64,000 nucleotides of DNA from RZZS01 sp964491785 (GTDB taxonomy: Bacteria > Pseudomonadota > Alphaproteobacteria > Micavibrionales > Micavibrionaceae). Of this stretch, positions 1-8,871 are shown in pieces. Position numbers and translations under genes: made by a program. The notes below the pieces were generated by a model. That model saw only the letters and a program-made list of their open reading frames with translations. It was not told the DNA's origin and did not search any database. The first letter of the stretch is position 1. The number at the start of each line of letters is the position of its first letter. The stretch is taken from positions 1-64,000 of the forward strand of contig CAZBGS010000002.1 of assembly GCA_964491785.1 (NCBI GenBank). The letters run 5' to 3'.

Positions 1-1929
1 AACTGGAACGGTTCAAATAACATAGACAATAAATTTACTATTTTTGATTCACTCAACAAGGAAGTAGAGGAGCTTTATGCGGCGAGGCAGAATCTAGTAA
101 ATACAGAAAGATCATTACTTCGCTACCGTCTGGCCAGTAATGAAGAAAATGCAAGCAGGGTTTTATCCAATATCTCCAAAGTCGATGGAGATCAGGAAAT
201 GCTGGCTAAAGCAGTTGCGGCCTATTCCCGTGATGCTGGCAAGGCAAATGCCGTGCTTGATAAAATTGATTTATTAAAAGCCGGATCGGAGCAGGTCATC
301 AATCTGCAAAAGGAAAGGGAAGATCTGGTAAACAATATCCTTTCAGGATTGGGAACAAAGTTGAGGGTTGATTATGCCCAAATCATGAAAACAGCGAGTG
401 ACGATGCCGACCTTGAAACTACTTATCTGGCCGGAGAAGCCGTTCATCATATTATGAGAGCAAGGCTTCATGTTCAAAAATATCTGCTGGAGAACTCTCA
501 GTCCTCGTTCGAACTTTCAATGAAGGAGCTTGATGAAGCCTATACTTGGGGCGAGAAACTGCTTGAAAGCATAGAAAATCAGAAAAGGCGGCAATTGGCG
601 GAAACAGGTCTGGAATCGCTCAAGTCCTACAAGGAAAATTATAAAAAGGTTTCGGAGGCTATTAACAAGCGTAACAAGCTGATGTTCGAAAATGTTGAAA
701 AGCCTGTTTCTGAAATAGCGGGGCTGATCGACGAACTCGTGCTGGAGGCCGGGCACAGGGCAAAAACGACGAAGGATGATGCGTCGGTTATAATCGATAA
801 AACGTCCGTTGTTTCCCTGTCGGCTGCCGCCATAGGGTTTGCTCTGGCTCTGGCGCTGGGAATTGCGCTTTGCAGCTTCCTGACCAGGAGTATCAGGAAA
901 TGCGAGGGAGTAATGAAGGAGCTTGCCAGCGGCAAGCTTGATATCCAGATCTGGGGACGGGAGAGAAGCGACGAATTTGGCGATATGGCCAGATCCATTG
1001 CCGTGTTCCAGAAAAACGCGAAAGAGAACGAGCAGCTTAAGGCCGAGCAGGAGGCTGCCGAGGCCGCGGCCAGAGAAAGGCGGAAAGCCGAGATGCAGAA
1101 GCTTGCCAATGATTTCGAGAGCCAGGTGATGGGCATCGTAGAACGTGTTTCGGCGGCGGCTGAGCAACTGCAAAGCAGCTCCAAATCGCTCGGCAGTGTT
1201 GCCGACAAGACCAAGATGCAGGCTTCGAATGTCGCCACTGCGGCAGAAGAGGCGGCATCCAACGTGCAGACGGTTGCATCGGCCACCGAGGAGCTTAGCT
1301 CTTCGATTTCCGAAGTGATCAAGCAGATCGGCGGTTCGGCCAGGCTCACCAGGGAAGTTGCCGATCAGGCCGGCCGCACACATGAAATCGTCAAGCAATT
1401 GCAGATTTCCGCCGACCAGATCGGAGAAGTCGTCGAACTGATTCAGGAGATCGCGGAGCAGACCAATCTGCTGGCTCTGAACGCGACTATCGAGTCCGCA
1501 AGGGCTGGCGAGGCGGGCAAGGGTTTTGCGGTTGTGGCCAACGAGGTCAAGCAACTGGCGACCCAGACCAGCAGCGCCACCCAGAACATCGCCGACAAAA
1601 TCAAGGAGGTTCAGGAAATCGCCCGCAAGAGCATGGAGGCTGTGACGCTCATTACCGAAGCTATCGGGGGGGTGAACGAAAACATGTCCGCGGTTTCCGC
1701 TGCTGCCGAGGAACAGGGTTCAGCGACCAGCGAAATATCAAGAAACGTTCAGGAAGCGGCTTCGGGAACGCAGGAGGTTTCGACCAATATCATCTCCGTG
1801 AGCCAGGCATCCGACCAGACCGGCAGACTCGCTGTCGATCTGCAGGGGGCGGCGAACGATCTTACCGAACAATCCAGGAGCCTGAAGGGCGCCGTGAATT
1901 CATTCCTGAACGGTGTGAGAGCGGCTTGA
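1..1929 (+). CDS. Methyl-accepting chemotaxis protein, 5' end outside window
   Basis: Transmembrane chemoreceptor that would relay periplasmic ligand binding to CheA/CheW. The reading frame is open from base 1, so the true start lies upstream; 642 residues are visible. The first about 265 residues are helical and resemble a helical-bimodular type sensor (inference). A transmembrane helix follows at about 267-293, then HAMP (about 294-345), an Ala/Glu-rich linker and the methylation/signalling helices. The conserved hairpin tip is present (EQTNLLALNATIE, then GEAGKGFAVVANEV). It ends in a plain ...NGVRAA with no CheR-binding pentapeptide. No che genes are nearby, and a hairpin terminator follows at 1964. 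The ligand is unknown. Confidence 0.93.
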   Translation, partial: NWNGSNNIDNKFTIFDSLNKEVEELYAARQNLVNTERSLLRYRLASNEENASRVLSNISKVDGDQEMLAKAVAAYSRDAGKANAVLDKIDLLKAGSEQVINLQKEREDLVNNILSGLGTKLRVDYAQIMKTASDDADLETTYLAGEAVHHIMRARLHVQKYLLENSQSSFELSMKELDEAYTWGEKLLESIENQKRRQLAETGLESLKSYKENYKKVSEAINKRNKLMFENVEKPVSEIAGLIDELVLEAGHRAKTTKDDASVIIDKTSVVSLSAAAIGFALALALGIALCSFLTRSIRKCEGVMKELASGKLDIQIWGRERSDEFGDMARSIAVFQKNAKENEQLKAEQEAAEAAARERRKAEMQKLANDFESQVMGIVERVSAAAEQLQSSSKSLGSVADKTKMQASNVATAAEEAASNVQTVASATEELSSSISEVIKQIGGSARLTREVADQAGRTHEIVKQLQISADQIGEVVELIQEIAEQTNLLALNATIESARAGEAGKGFAVVANEVKQLATQTSSATQNIADKIKEVQEIARKSMEAVTLITEAIGGVNENMSAVSAAAEEQGSATSEISRNVQEAASGTQEVSTNIISVSQASDQTGRLAVDLQGAANDLTEQSRSLKGAVNSFLNGVRAA

Positions 1930-1963
1930 GAAACCACTAACCTGCTCCAGCTAATCCTTGCAT

Positions 1964-1992
1964 CCCTCTCCCTTCGGGAGAGGGAATTTCTT
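1964..1992 (+). terminator. Rho-independent terminator after chemoreceptor
   Basis: Nine-base-pair stem CCCTCTCCC / GGGAGAGGG with a TTC loop (1964-1984), followed by a T-rich stretch (AATTTCTTTC). It lies 35 bases after the chemoreceptor stop and separates it from the efflux operon. Confidence 0.7.
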
Positions 1993-2037
1993 TCAGAAGA
2001 TATGTCTTCAGGCCGGGTACGTCTTTAACGTCATGTA

Positions 2038-2089
2038 TGGACTAGCCTCCGAATGCATACCCGCTGCATTCATTCAATGCAATAGTCCA
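2038..2089 (+). promoter_or_regulatory. Nested inverted repeat upstream of macA
   Basis: Outer arms TGGACTA (2038-2044) and TAGTCCA (2083-2089) enclose inner arms GAATGCA (2051-2057) and TGCATTC (2065-2071). It lies 70 bases before the macA start in an otherwise non-coding leader. It could be a leader RNA hairpin or the site of a regulator; only the sequence symmetry is observed. Confidence 0.35.
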
Positions 2090-2158
2090 AAAAAGTGCGA
2101 AGGTATATTCGGATTAGGCCGTATAATCCAAAAGACAAAATTCCGGAGCAAAAACAGG

Positions 2159-3325
2159 ATGAGAAAATTCGTACTGATAACAATCGCCGTTATGGCGGTT
2201 ATCGGGATAATGGTTGCAGGGTTCAGGTTTTCCGCCGGTGGACAGTCCGGGGCAAAGGAGGCGGCGGTCTCGGTTTCCGAGGTCGTGATCGGCAGCGTCG
2301 AGTCGGTTGTTACCGCTCAGGGGACTCTGGAGCCGAAGGATTATGTCGATGTCGGGGCCCAGGTTTCGGGATTGATCGTGAAAATGCACGCGGAAGTCGG
2401 CGACGCCGTCAGGCAGGGAGACATTATCGCGGAGATCGACCCCGACGTTTACGCGGCGCAGGTCAGGGGCGGAGAAGCAAGGCTAAAAACTCTTCAGGCG
2501 CAAAAGGCCGAGCAGGAGGCCCTGATCAGGCAATCAAGGCAGAAATACCAGCGCAACGTAAACCTGATGAAATCGAAGGCGGTCAGCGAGGAAGTTCTGG
2601 AAGATTCAAAAACATCTCTGGATATAGCCGAGGCAAGGCTCCTGTCGCTGGAGGCGCAGATCGAAGAGGCCCAATCGACTTTGGAAGGCGCGAAGACGAA
2701 TCTCGGCTATACGAAGATATACGCGCCGATGGGCGGCGTTGTGGTGTCGCAGCCGGTCAAGGAAGGGCAGACGATAAACGCCAACCAGACCGCGCCGGTC
2801 ATAGCCCGGATAGCCAATCTCGATATCATGACCGTCAAGGCGCAGGTGGCGGAGGCCGATATCATGAAGCTGGACACGGGAATGAGCATGTATTTCACGA
2901 CGCTCGGTTCCAGCGAGAGGCGCTGGCAGGGAACGGTTCGCCAGATACTCCCCTCGCCGGAGACGATCAACGACGTCGTCCTTTATAACGTGCTTGTGGA
3001 TGTCGACAATACCGGCAATCAACTTATGACGGGAATGACTGCGCAAATGTTTTTTTTGCTGGGGAGGGAGGAAAACATTCCTGTCGTTCCGGTGGCGGCG
3101 CTGCTGAAACGCGTTCCTGAATCCGATGCCGCTAAAGGGAAAGCGTATCAGGTCAGGGTAATGAACGGCAGGATTGCCGAGGACAGGACGGTGATCGTGG
3201 GGCTGAACGATCGCGCCAGGGCGGCGGTAGTCGAAGGGCTGGAGGCGGGGGACAGAGTTCTGGTCAATACGCCGCCGGCATCCCAGTCGTCCGCGGAAAG
3301 GCGGCCGAGGATGCCGAGATTATGA
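2159..3325 (+). CDS. macA: MacA-like periplasmic adaptor of efflux system
   Basis: Membrane-fusion protein (388 aa) that would link the inner-membrane MacB-type ATPase to an outer-membrane channel. I chose the ATG at 2159 (MRKFVLITIAV) because an N-terminal membrane anchor starts there; the open frame runs back to 1958 but that extension has no signal or domain character. After the anchor (about 4-24) come half of a lipoyl domain (LEPKDYVDVGAQVSG), a long coiled-coil hairpin (about 95-185), the second lipoyl half (YAPMGGVV) and beta-barrel/membrane-proximal domains. It overlaps macB by ATGA, implying translational coupling. Substrate unknown: antibiotics, lipopeptides or a secreted factor are all possible. 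Confidence 0.88.
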   Translation: MRKFVLITIAVMAVIGIMVAGFRFSAGGQSGAKEAAVSVSEVVIGSVESVVTAQGTLEPKDYVDVGAQVSGLIVKMHAEVGDAVRQGDIIAEIDPDVYAAQVRGGEARLKTLQAQKAEQEALIRQSRQKYQRNVNLMKSKAVSEEVLEDSKTSLDIAEARLLSLEAQIEEAQSTLEGAKTNLGYTKIYAPMGGVVVSQPVKEGQTINANQTAPVIARIANLDIMTVKAQVAEADIMKLDTGMSMYFTTLGSSERRWQGTVRQILPSPETINDVVLYNVLVDVDNTGNQLMTGMTAQMFFLLGREENIPVVPVAALLKRVPESDAAKGKAYQVRVMNGRIAEDRTVIVGLNDRARAAVVEGLEAGDRVLVNTPPASQSSAERRPRMPRL

Positions 3326-5268
3326 AGGATGATCCGATAGTCGAAATCATAAACCTCAGCCGCCATTACGAGAGCGGCGAGGACGTGCTCAAGGCGCTGG
3401 ACGAGGTAAGTCTTTCGATCAGTGGCGGTGAATTTGTAGCTATCATGGGGCAGTCCGGTTCCGGGAAGACTACGCTGATGAACATAATCGGCTGTCTGGA
3501 CAGGGCGACTTCGGGAAGTTACAGAGTTGGAGGGAAAGACGTTTCGGGTCTGGGGGCGGACGAGCTGGCGGCGTTGAGGCGGGAAATCTTCGGGTTTATT
3601 TTTCAGCGCTATAACCTTCTCAATACGGCCAGCGCCGAAGAGAATGTCGAAATTCCGGCGATATACGCCGGGACGGCGAGGGAGAGAAGGCGGAGGCGGG
3701 CAAGGGAACTGCTGGTGGCGCTGGGACTGGGCGACCGTCTCGGGCACCGGCCCAGCCAGCTTTCGGGCGGGCAGCAGCAGAGAGTGGCTATCGCGAGGGC
3801 GCTGATGAACGATCCTCCCGTAATACTGGCCGACGAGCCTACCGGGGCGCTGGACAGCGCCAGCGGGCATGATGTCATGGAACTGCTTGGAAAGCTGAAC
3901 GGAGAGGGCAGAACCGTTATCCTGATTACCCATGACGAACATGTGGCGGCGCATGCGGACAGGATCGTCAGGATACAGGACGGGAAAATCGTCGAGGACA
4001 GCGGCAGAGGCAAGGATGAGAAAGTTTCGTCGCTGCCTGGAAATGCGCAGGCGCCTGGCGCAGGCGGAAACTTCATGGCGGAAATTAATGAGGCGGTGGT
4101 CACCGCGCTGCGGTCGCTGCGGGTCAATCTGTTCAGGACGGCTCTGACGCTGCTCGGGATCGTGATCGGGGTCGCGGCGGTGATTACCATGCTTGCCATT
4201 GGCAACGGCAGCAAGCAGGAGGTGCTGGAGCAGATAAGCTCCATGGGCACCAATATTCTTGGCATACGGCCCGGCATGGCGGGCATGCGGCCTTCAGGGG
4301 ATATCGTCACGCTGGTTCCCGCCGATGCGAAAGCGATCGAAGAGCAGATCGGCAACATCGTTGTAGTCGTACCGGAAAGGAGCGGCAGGAAGACGCTGCG
4401 GGTTGGGGGCACGGATTACGTTTCGAGCGTCACCGGAGTGGGCGCCGGGTTTCCGGTGGCAAGAGACTGGAGAGTGAGGCATGGGACATTCTTTACCGCC
4501 GAGGACGAGGAGTCATATGCTGCCGTGGCGGTTCTCGGGACGACTGTCGCACAGTCGCTATTTCCGGGCGGGGAGGATCCTTCGGGGAAGTTCATGCTTA
4601 TCGGCAATATACCTTTTCAGATAATCGGGGTGATGGAGTCCAAAGGTGCGGCGCCCTGGGGGGGCGATCAGGACGATACGGTCTGGGTGCCTTTTCCTAC
4701 GGCGATGGTGCGGCTTTTCGGTTCCGGCCATGTCAATGCCATTATCGTCAAGGTGGCGGATACGCGGCTCATAGAAAAGACGGAAAGCGAGATCACGGAA
4801 CTGCTCAAGGTCAGGCACGGGGCAGAGGATTTCCGGGTGCGCAATACCGCTTCTTTTCTTGAAATGGCAACGCAGACGCAGAACACGCTTACCATTCTGC
4901 TGGGGGCGGTGGCGGCGATTTCTCTACTGGTCGGGGGGATCGGGGTCATGAACATCATGCTGGTCAGCGTAGTCGAGCGCACGCGCGAGATCGGTATTCG
5001 TATGGCGGCAGGGGCGAGGATGCGCGATATCCTTTATCAGTTCAATACCGAGGCGATAGTCGTCTGCACGATCGGCGGGATGATCGGAGTGATTGCCGGA
5101 ATCGCCGCCGGGCTGGTGATTTCGCTATTTGATGTCAGGGTGGAGTTTTCGGCATGGCCTGCGCTGCTGGCATTTTCATGCGCTGTCGGCACCGGTATGT
5201 TGTTCGGTTACCTGCCCGCTCGCAAGGCGGCGAAGCTTGATCCGGTCGTGGCGCTGAGTTCGGAGTAA
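3322..5268 (+). CDS. macB: MacB-like ABC transporter, ATPase-permease fusion
   Basis: Inner-membrane ABC transporter (648 aa) that acts as a mechanotransducer driving export through MacA and an outer-membrane channel. The ATPase domain has Walker A GQSGSGKT at 43-50, signature LSGGQQQR at 147-154, Walker B VILADEP at 167-173 and the switch ITHD. A first transmembrane helix lies at about 265-290, then a large periplasmic domain, and three C-terminal helices typical of the FtsX/MacB permease fold (ILLGAVAAISLLVGG, the TREIGIRMA segment, final LFGYLPARKAA). Full length for the family. It starts inside the macA stop and is followed after 4 bases by the outer-membrane component, so the three genes form a complete tripartite export operon. 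Confidence 0.92.
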   Translation: MKDDPIVEIINLSRHYESGEDVLKALDEVSLSISGGEFVAIMGQSGSGKTTLMNIIGCLDRATSGSYRVGGKDVSGLGADELAALRREIFGFIFQRYNLLNTASAEENVEIPAIYAGTARERRRRRARELLVALGLGDRLGHRPSQLSGGQQQRVAIARALMNDPPVILADEPTGALDSASGHDVMELLGKLNGEGRTVILITHDEHVAAHADRIVRIQDGKIVEDSGRGKDEKVSSLPGNAQAPGAGGNFMAEINEAVVTALRSLRVNLFRTALTLLGIVIGVAAVITMLAIGNGSKQEVLEQISSMGTNILGIRPGMAGMRPSGDIVTLVPADAKAIEEQIGNIVVVVPERSGRKTLRVGGTDYVSSVTGVGAGFPVARDWRVRHGTFFTAEDEESYAAVAVLGTTVAQSLFPGGEDPSGKFMLIGNIPFQIIGVMESKGAAPWGGDQDDTVWVPFPTAMVRLFGSGHVNAIIVKVADTRLIEKTESEITELLKVRHGAEDFRVRNTASFLEMATQTQNTLTILLGAVAAISLLVGGIGVMNIMLVSVVERTREIGIRMAAGARMRDILYQFNTEAIVVCTIGGMIGVIAGIAAGLVISLFDVRVEFSAWPALLAFSCAVGTGMLFGYLPARKAAKLDPVVALSSE

Positions 5269-5272
5269 AGAA

Positions 5273-6640
5273 ATGTCTGGTAGGAAAATATTCATAATTA
5301 TATCTGCGGCTTTGCTTTCCTCATGCTCGCTGACACCGGAATACAGCAGGCCGGTTGTCGAGATTCCGCAGGACTGGAGGCAGGCACAGGCGGATGAACG
5401 GACGGAGATTGCCCGCGACTGGTGGAAGTCGTTCGGCAGCGGCGGGCTTGACAGGCTGATGGATCTGGCGCTTGAGGGCAACAGCGATCTGAGGGCGGGT
5501 ATCCACAGGATCGGGCAGGCGAGGGCGGCTTTGAAAATCGCCGGAGCGACGCTTTATCCGGATGCCGGGGCGTCCGCCGGGGCGGAGCGTTCGCGCAGCA
5601 ATCCGGCCTCGGGGAAGACGGAAAGCGCCACCAGTCTGCGGGCAGGTCTGGCCGTTGCCTATGAGCTGGATCTGTTTGGCGGAAACCGGGCGGGAGTGGC
5701 TGCGGCGCGGGCGGGTCTTCTGGCAAGCGGATACGATCAGGAAGCGCTGGCGCTCGTGGTCATGGGGGAAGTGGCGCAGACTTATTTTACCCTGCTCAAT
5801 CTGCGGGAGCGATTGGAGATTGCAAACGACAACCTGGCTAATTCGCGCGAGATCATCCGGATTATCGAGGCGCGGGTGAGCGCGGGGGCGGAGTCGGAAC
5901 TTGAGCTGGCACAGCAGAGAGCTTCGGTTGCTTCCAGCGAGGCGGCGAGGGCGGTGCTGACCGGACAGATACGCGGCGCGGAAAACGCTCTGTCGGTTCT
6001 TGCCGGCATGGTGCCGCAGGATATGATGCCGGAGGAACGCGGCCTTGCGGAGATCACGCTTCCGGAGATAGCGGCGGGGCAGCCGTCAGCGCTTCTGGAG
6101 CGCAGGCCGGATATCAGATCCGCGGAAGCCGCGCTTCTGGCGGCGAATGCGGACATCGGGGCGGCGAGGGCGGCTTTCTTCCCTTCAGTATCGCTGGGCA
6201 TGAACAGCGCCGTGTCCATGGCCGGTTTCGGAGATCCTTCGGCGACGGCTGTTTCGCTGGCGTCTTCGCTGGCGGCGCCTTTGTTCCGTGGCGGGCGTCT
6301 TGAGGGCGGGCTGGAGCGCGCGACGGAGCGGCAGCTTGAACTGGCCGAGAATTACCGCAAGGCCGTACTTGTAGCCTTTCGTGAAGTGGAGGACGCGCTC
6401 GCTGCGCAGAAGACCGCGAAAGCGCGGGAGGCGGCGCTTGCCACGGCAATGGCCGAGGCCCGCAAGGCATACAGGATTTCCAGACAGCGTTACGATGCCG
6501 GAGCCATAGACTTCCAGACCCTCCTCGACACCCAGCGCGCCCAACTTACCTCCGAAGACAACCACTCCCAGGCCAAACTCTCCCGCCTTCTTGCCGCGGT
6601 CGATCTGTTCATGGCTCTGGGAGGGGGGTGGGGGGAATGA
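5273..6640 (+). CDS. NodT/TolC-family outer membrane efflux lipoprotein
   Basis: Outer-membrane channel (455 aa) that completes the MacAB-type tripartite pump. The N-terminus carries a lipoprotein signal with lipobox LLSSC, acylated Cys about 17, which is typical of the NodT/OprM branch rather than classical TolC. Two outer-membrane-efflux repeats follow, each with long helices (AIYEL-type region at about 120-200 and the LLERRPDIRSAEAALLAANADIG segment, the family's most conserved stretch). The ribosome-binding site overlaps the macB 3' end and the gap is only 4 bases. No terminator is evident; a low-GC block of foreign character begins directly downstream. Confidence 0.9.
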   Translation: MSGRKIFIIISAALLSSCSLTPEYSRPVVEIPQDWRQAQADERTEIARDWWKSFGSGGLDRLMDLALEGNSDLRAGIHRIGQARAALKIAGATLYPDAGASAGAERSRSNPASGKTESATSLRAGLAVAYELDLFGGNRAGVAAARAGLLASGYDQEALALVVMGEVAQTYFTLLNLRERLEIANDNLANSREIIRIIEARVSAGAESELELAQQRASVASSEAARAVLTGQIRGAENALSVLAGMVPQDMMPEERGLAEITLPEIAAGQPSALLERRPDIRSAEAALLAANADIGAARAAFFPSVSLGMNSAVSMAGFGDPSATAVSLASSLAAPLFRGGRLEGGLERATERQLELAENYRKAVLVAFREVEDALAAQKTAKAREAALATAMAEARKAYRISRQRYDAGAIDFQTLLDTQRAQLTSEDNHSQAKLSRLLAAVDLFMALGGGWGE

Positions 6641-6665
6641 CGGGGCCTCAGGTTCCATAAAAAAC

Positions 6666-7139
6666 CTATCTAATACGAGTGATGCCCCAGGAATCATTTC
6701 CTTCTTCCAAAATATATTCAGCAAAATTTCCAAATATCCTTGGCGGGCAAGGGTTTAATGCTAGCGGATTATGAACGACCGCAAGAAAATATTCATCCTC
6801 AAGGTAGTGTTTTTCATCGATTTTATAATCGTCATTCATGTAACGTTTATTACCAAGCATATGACTTCGTGAGCATCCAATAATTGCACTGACTTTGTTG
6901 TATGTTTGGTCAAGGAAGATGGCTGTTGGTACATCAACGGCAGGATTTTTCCTGATAGATAAGCGCATTGAGTGCTGAATTGAGTTATTAGCTAGCTCCA
7001 TTGGCCCCACAGGATAGGCGGCTTCAACAGCCCATGGTAATTGACTTATCCCCGTATCTTCTGAAGGCCACCATGATAATCGGGAAGAGTTAATCGCGAT
7101 AACATATGATGATGTGTAAACCCCGGTATCGTCTCTGCT
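6666..7139 (-). pseudogene. 5'-truncated unknown gene at edge of accessory block
   Basis: The frame is open from 7139 down to a TAG at 6666 (157 codons), with protein-like composition throughout (for example SSRLSWWPSEDTG, then DEYFLAVVHNPLALNP). There is no ATG in the first 45 codons; the only internal starts are GTG at 7010 and ATG at 7001, both in mid-domain and without a convincing ribosome-binding site. I read it as the C-terminal remnant of a larger gene cut by rearrangement at the left side of the integrase-bearing block. Base composition is AT-richer than the efflux operon next to it. I do not recognise the family. A short intact protein starting at 7001 is the alternative. Confidence 0.5.
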
Positions 7140-7167
7140 TTAAGCACGCGACCGGGGTAATTTTTGA

Positions 7168-7506
7168 TTATGTCTGTAAAGATATTTTGAGGCAGTCCGC
7201 TTCTTTCACGCCCTCGCTGGCAAGCAGGGTATGGGTTACCTGATTAAGGTTATTAAGGCCGGGGTTGCCGGAAGGGCCAAGCATCCGCATAAGGCTTTCT
7301 TTCGGAATGCCGGTACGTTCCGAAAGAGCGGCAAAGCCTATCGTGGCGTTAATGTAGTCGCGGATGAAAGATTTACCTGCCTGCATATCTTCCTTGTTTC
7401 CTGCGATAATCAGGGCAATGCCGCGCATAAGCATACCGCGCCGGAACTTCTTATCTCGCCGCGCACGTTCAACAATCGTATCCTTAAAATCGCGTGTCAG
7501 AGGCAT
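7168..7506 (-). CDS. HigA-like antitoxin, addiction-module HTH protein
   Basis: 112-aa DNA-binding antitoxin of the 'addiction module antidote' family (COG3636 type). The family start LTRDFKDTIVERA and the following DYINATIGF-ALSERTGIPKESLMRMLGPSGNP helix-turn-helix segment are diagnostic. ATG at 7506 has ribosome-binding site AAGGA seven bases upstream. It lies 64 bases downstream of the toxin gene on the same strand, giving toxin-first order as in higBA. It is expected to neutralise the toxin by direct binding and to repress the shared promoter. Like its neighbours it is AT-richer than the core genes, consistent with acquisition on the tRNA-Ser element. Confidence 0.88.
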   Translation of the reverse strand: MPLTRDFKDTIVERARRDKKFRRGMLMRGIALIIAGNKEDMQAGKSFIRDYINATIGFAALSERTGIPKESLMRMLGPSGNPGLNNLNQVTHTLLASEGVKEADCLKISLQT

Positions 7507-7570
7507 GTCACTGTCCTTCTACATTCATCTACATTCATATAATAACATATACGTTACTAATCAAGCCACC

Positions 7571-7942
7571 TTATTTTTCTTTTTTGTATGCCGTCCAGAG
7601 GGCTTTGGCTTTCTCAATGTCCTTGCTTTGCTTGTTTTTCGTCCCGCCCGCCAAAAGGATAACCAGTTCCTTTCCGTTCATTGCGTAGTAAATCCTGATT
7701 GCGGGTTTGCCGAATATGCGTCGCTCCATAACGCCATCGCCTACGGACTTGTGATCTCCGAAATTTCCTTGTTCCATACGGTAAAGGGTTTCAGTTACCC
7801 GTAAAGCATGACTTGCCGGGATTCTTGAAAGCCATTCGGCAAAATGGTTTTTGCCATCGCCGGAAACGTATTCGACTATACGGATTACGTTGTTCAGCAT
7901 CTGCCGTGAAGCATCTTTGTCGAGTAGTTCGTCTTGGTGCAT
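7571..7942 (-). CDS. RelE/HigB-type toxin of addiction module
   Basis: 123-aa killer protein of the COG3657 family, the usual partner of the antitoxin that follows. Diagnostic segments are FAEWLSRIP, the GNFGDHKSVGDGV block, RIYYAMNGKELVILLAGG and the C-terminal KDIEKAKALW. Members are RelE-fold ribosome-dependent mRNA endonucleases or close relatives (family knowledge). I prefer the ATG at 7942 over the GTG at 7948 because GGGAGAG sits seven bases before it. The protein has about 15 extra N-terminal residues compared with the usual about 100-aa members. Promoter and operator would lie in 7943-8060, where there is an imperfect inverted repeat. Confidence 0.87.
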   Translation of the reverse strand: MHQDELLDKDASRQMLNNVIRIVEYVSGDGKNHFAEWLSRIPASHALRVTETLYRMEQGNFGDHKSVGDGVMERRIFGKPAIRIYYAMNGKELVILLAGGTKNKQSKDIEKAKALWTAYKKEK

Positions 7943-8020
7943 ATTCACACTCTCCCAGAACAGAAATTAACTTTGAAGAAAGCTAACTCGTTATAACATA
8001 TTGTATCAAAAGAATAATGT

Positions 8021-8058
8021 TTCATGCTTAAGCTTGAATATTCATTCTTGAGCATGAA
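8021..8058. repeat. Imperfect inverted repeat between HTH gene and toxin gene
   Basis: Arms TTCATGCTTAAG (8021-8032) and CTTGAGCATGAA (8047-8058) match at 11 of 12 positions around an AT-rich 14-base spacer that itself contains GAATATTC. It begins two bases beyond the stop of the gene at 8061 and lies about 80 bases upstream of the toxin start. It may be the operator bound by the antitoxin or a terminator for the upstream gene. Confidence 0.5.
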
Positions 8059-8060
8059 TA

Positions 8061-8870
8061 TTATGGCCGCTTCTTCCTTGGTCTACTTAATCCAAGTCGC
8101 TCAAACGAACGGGATACGGTTGGCTGAGAAAAGTTTGTATCTATTGCAATGGTGTTTTGAAGTGGTTTTATGCCTTGTTTGACTAATTGTTGATACGCTG
8201 CAAAAACGATCCGGTCAGTGTTTTCATTTGTCTGTTGATAGCGTATCTGGTTCTTTTTTCTTCTAACAAAGCCGGCCCTGAAATCCGGCTTCATAGTATT
8301 AATCAAGGAATTTTGGCTGGTTATTACACTGTCTGCTAAATTCAAGGTCTCTTCGATTATTTCATTTGGCGGTGCTTCATCAGCAATTGCAACTAGTACT
8401 ACGCAGGCGCTAAAGTTATCGTAGCCGTAACGTTCCACCAGTGCTTCAATCGTCGGATCCGTATCAATAAACTTCTTGCGAAAAAACCGAATAGGATTTT
8501 GATATTCATCATATAGAAGCACACGTGCCGCAACGCCTAATTTCTTTTTTTCAATTTCGTCTTTTGCGGTAACGTATAGGCGGATCAACTCACTGTTAAG
8601 CTCATTCCTATCCTCTTGCGAAAGTCCACCAGAAACTTGATAAACAATCGCTCGAGCATATTTCATGCTGTGACCATAATTGGTTTCGTAGGCGGGCAAA
8701 GCAACATTACCCAGACCAAATAACTTACCGAATGTATCTCGTTGCTGCGAAGCATCTAACGTCCTTAAAACACTCGCAGGATGCTGTTCTTGCTCCTGTT
8801 TTTGTTGCTCGTTCTCCAAACTGGACAATTGCCTCAGCACATTGGTATTTCTTTGAGAGTCCTGCTTCAT
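8061..8870 (-). CDS. Unknown protein with C-terminal helix-turn-helix, integrase-coupled
   Basis: 269-aa protein I cannot assign to a family. The N-terminal 35 residues are Gln/Glu rich (QKQEQEQ). The centre is mostly helical, with an acidic stretch rich in Leu, Val and Ala. The last 35 residues look like a helix-turn-helix (NTIAIDTNFSQPTVSRSFERLG) followed by a basic tail (RPRKKRP). The ATG at 8870 is chosen because GGAGG precedes it by seven bases; it begins one base after the integrase stop, so the two are probably co-translated. It may be a regulator or excision/maintenance factor of the element (inference from position only). Confidence 0.7.
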   Translation of the reverse strand: MKQDSQRNTNVLRQLSSLENEQQKQEQEQHPASVLRTLDASQQRDTFGKLFGLGNVALPAYETNYGHSMKYARAIVYQVSGGLSQEDRNELNSELIRLYVTAKDEIEKKKLGVAARVLLYDEYQNPIRFFRKKFIDTDPTIEALVERYGYDNFSACVVLVAIADEAPPNEIIEETLNLADSVITSQNSLINTMKPDFRAGFVRRKKNQIRYQQTNENTDRIVFAAYQQLVKQGIKPLQNTIAIDTNFSQPTVSRSFERLGLSRPRKKRP

Positions 8871-8871
8871 G

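Noticed and set aside
517..1554. 345-codon open frame on the minus strand
   Set aside because: Opposite the chemoreceptor signalling domain, which is clearly coding.
6600..6665. G-rich end of the efflux gene as left attachment site of the island
   Set aside because: It shares only G-runs with the tRNA 3' end, with no alignable identity block.
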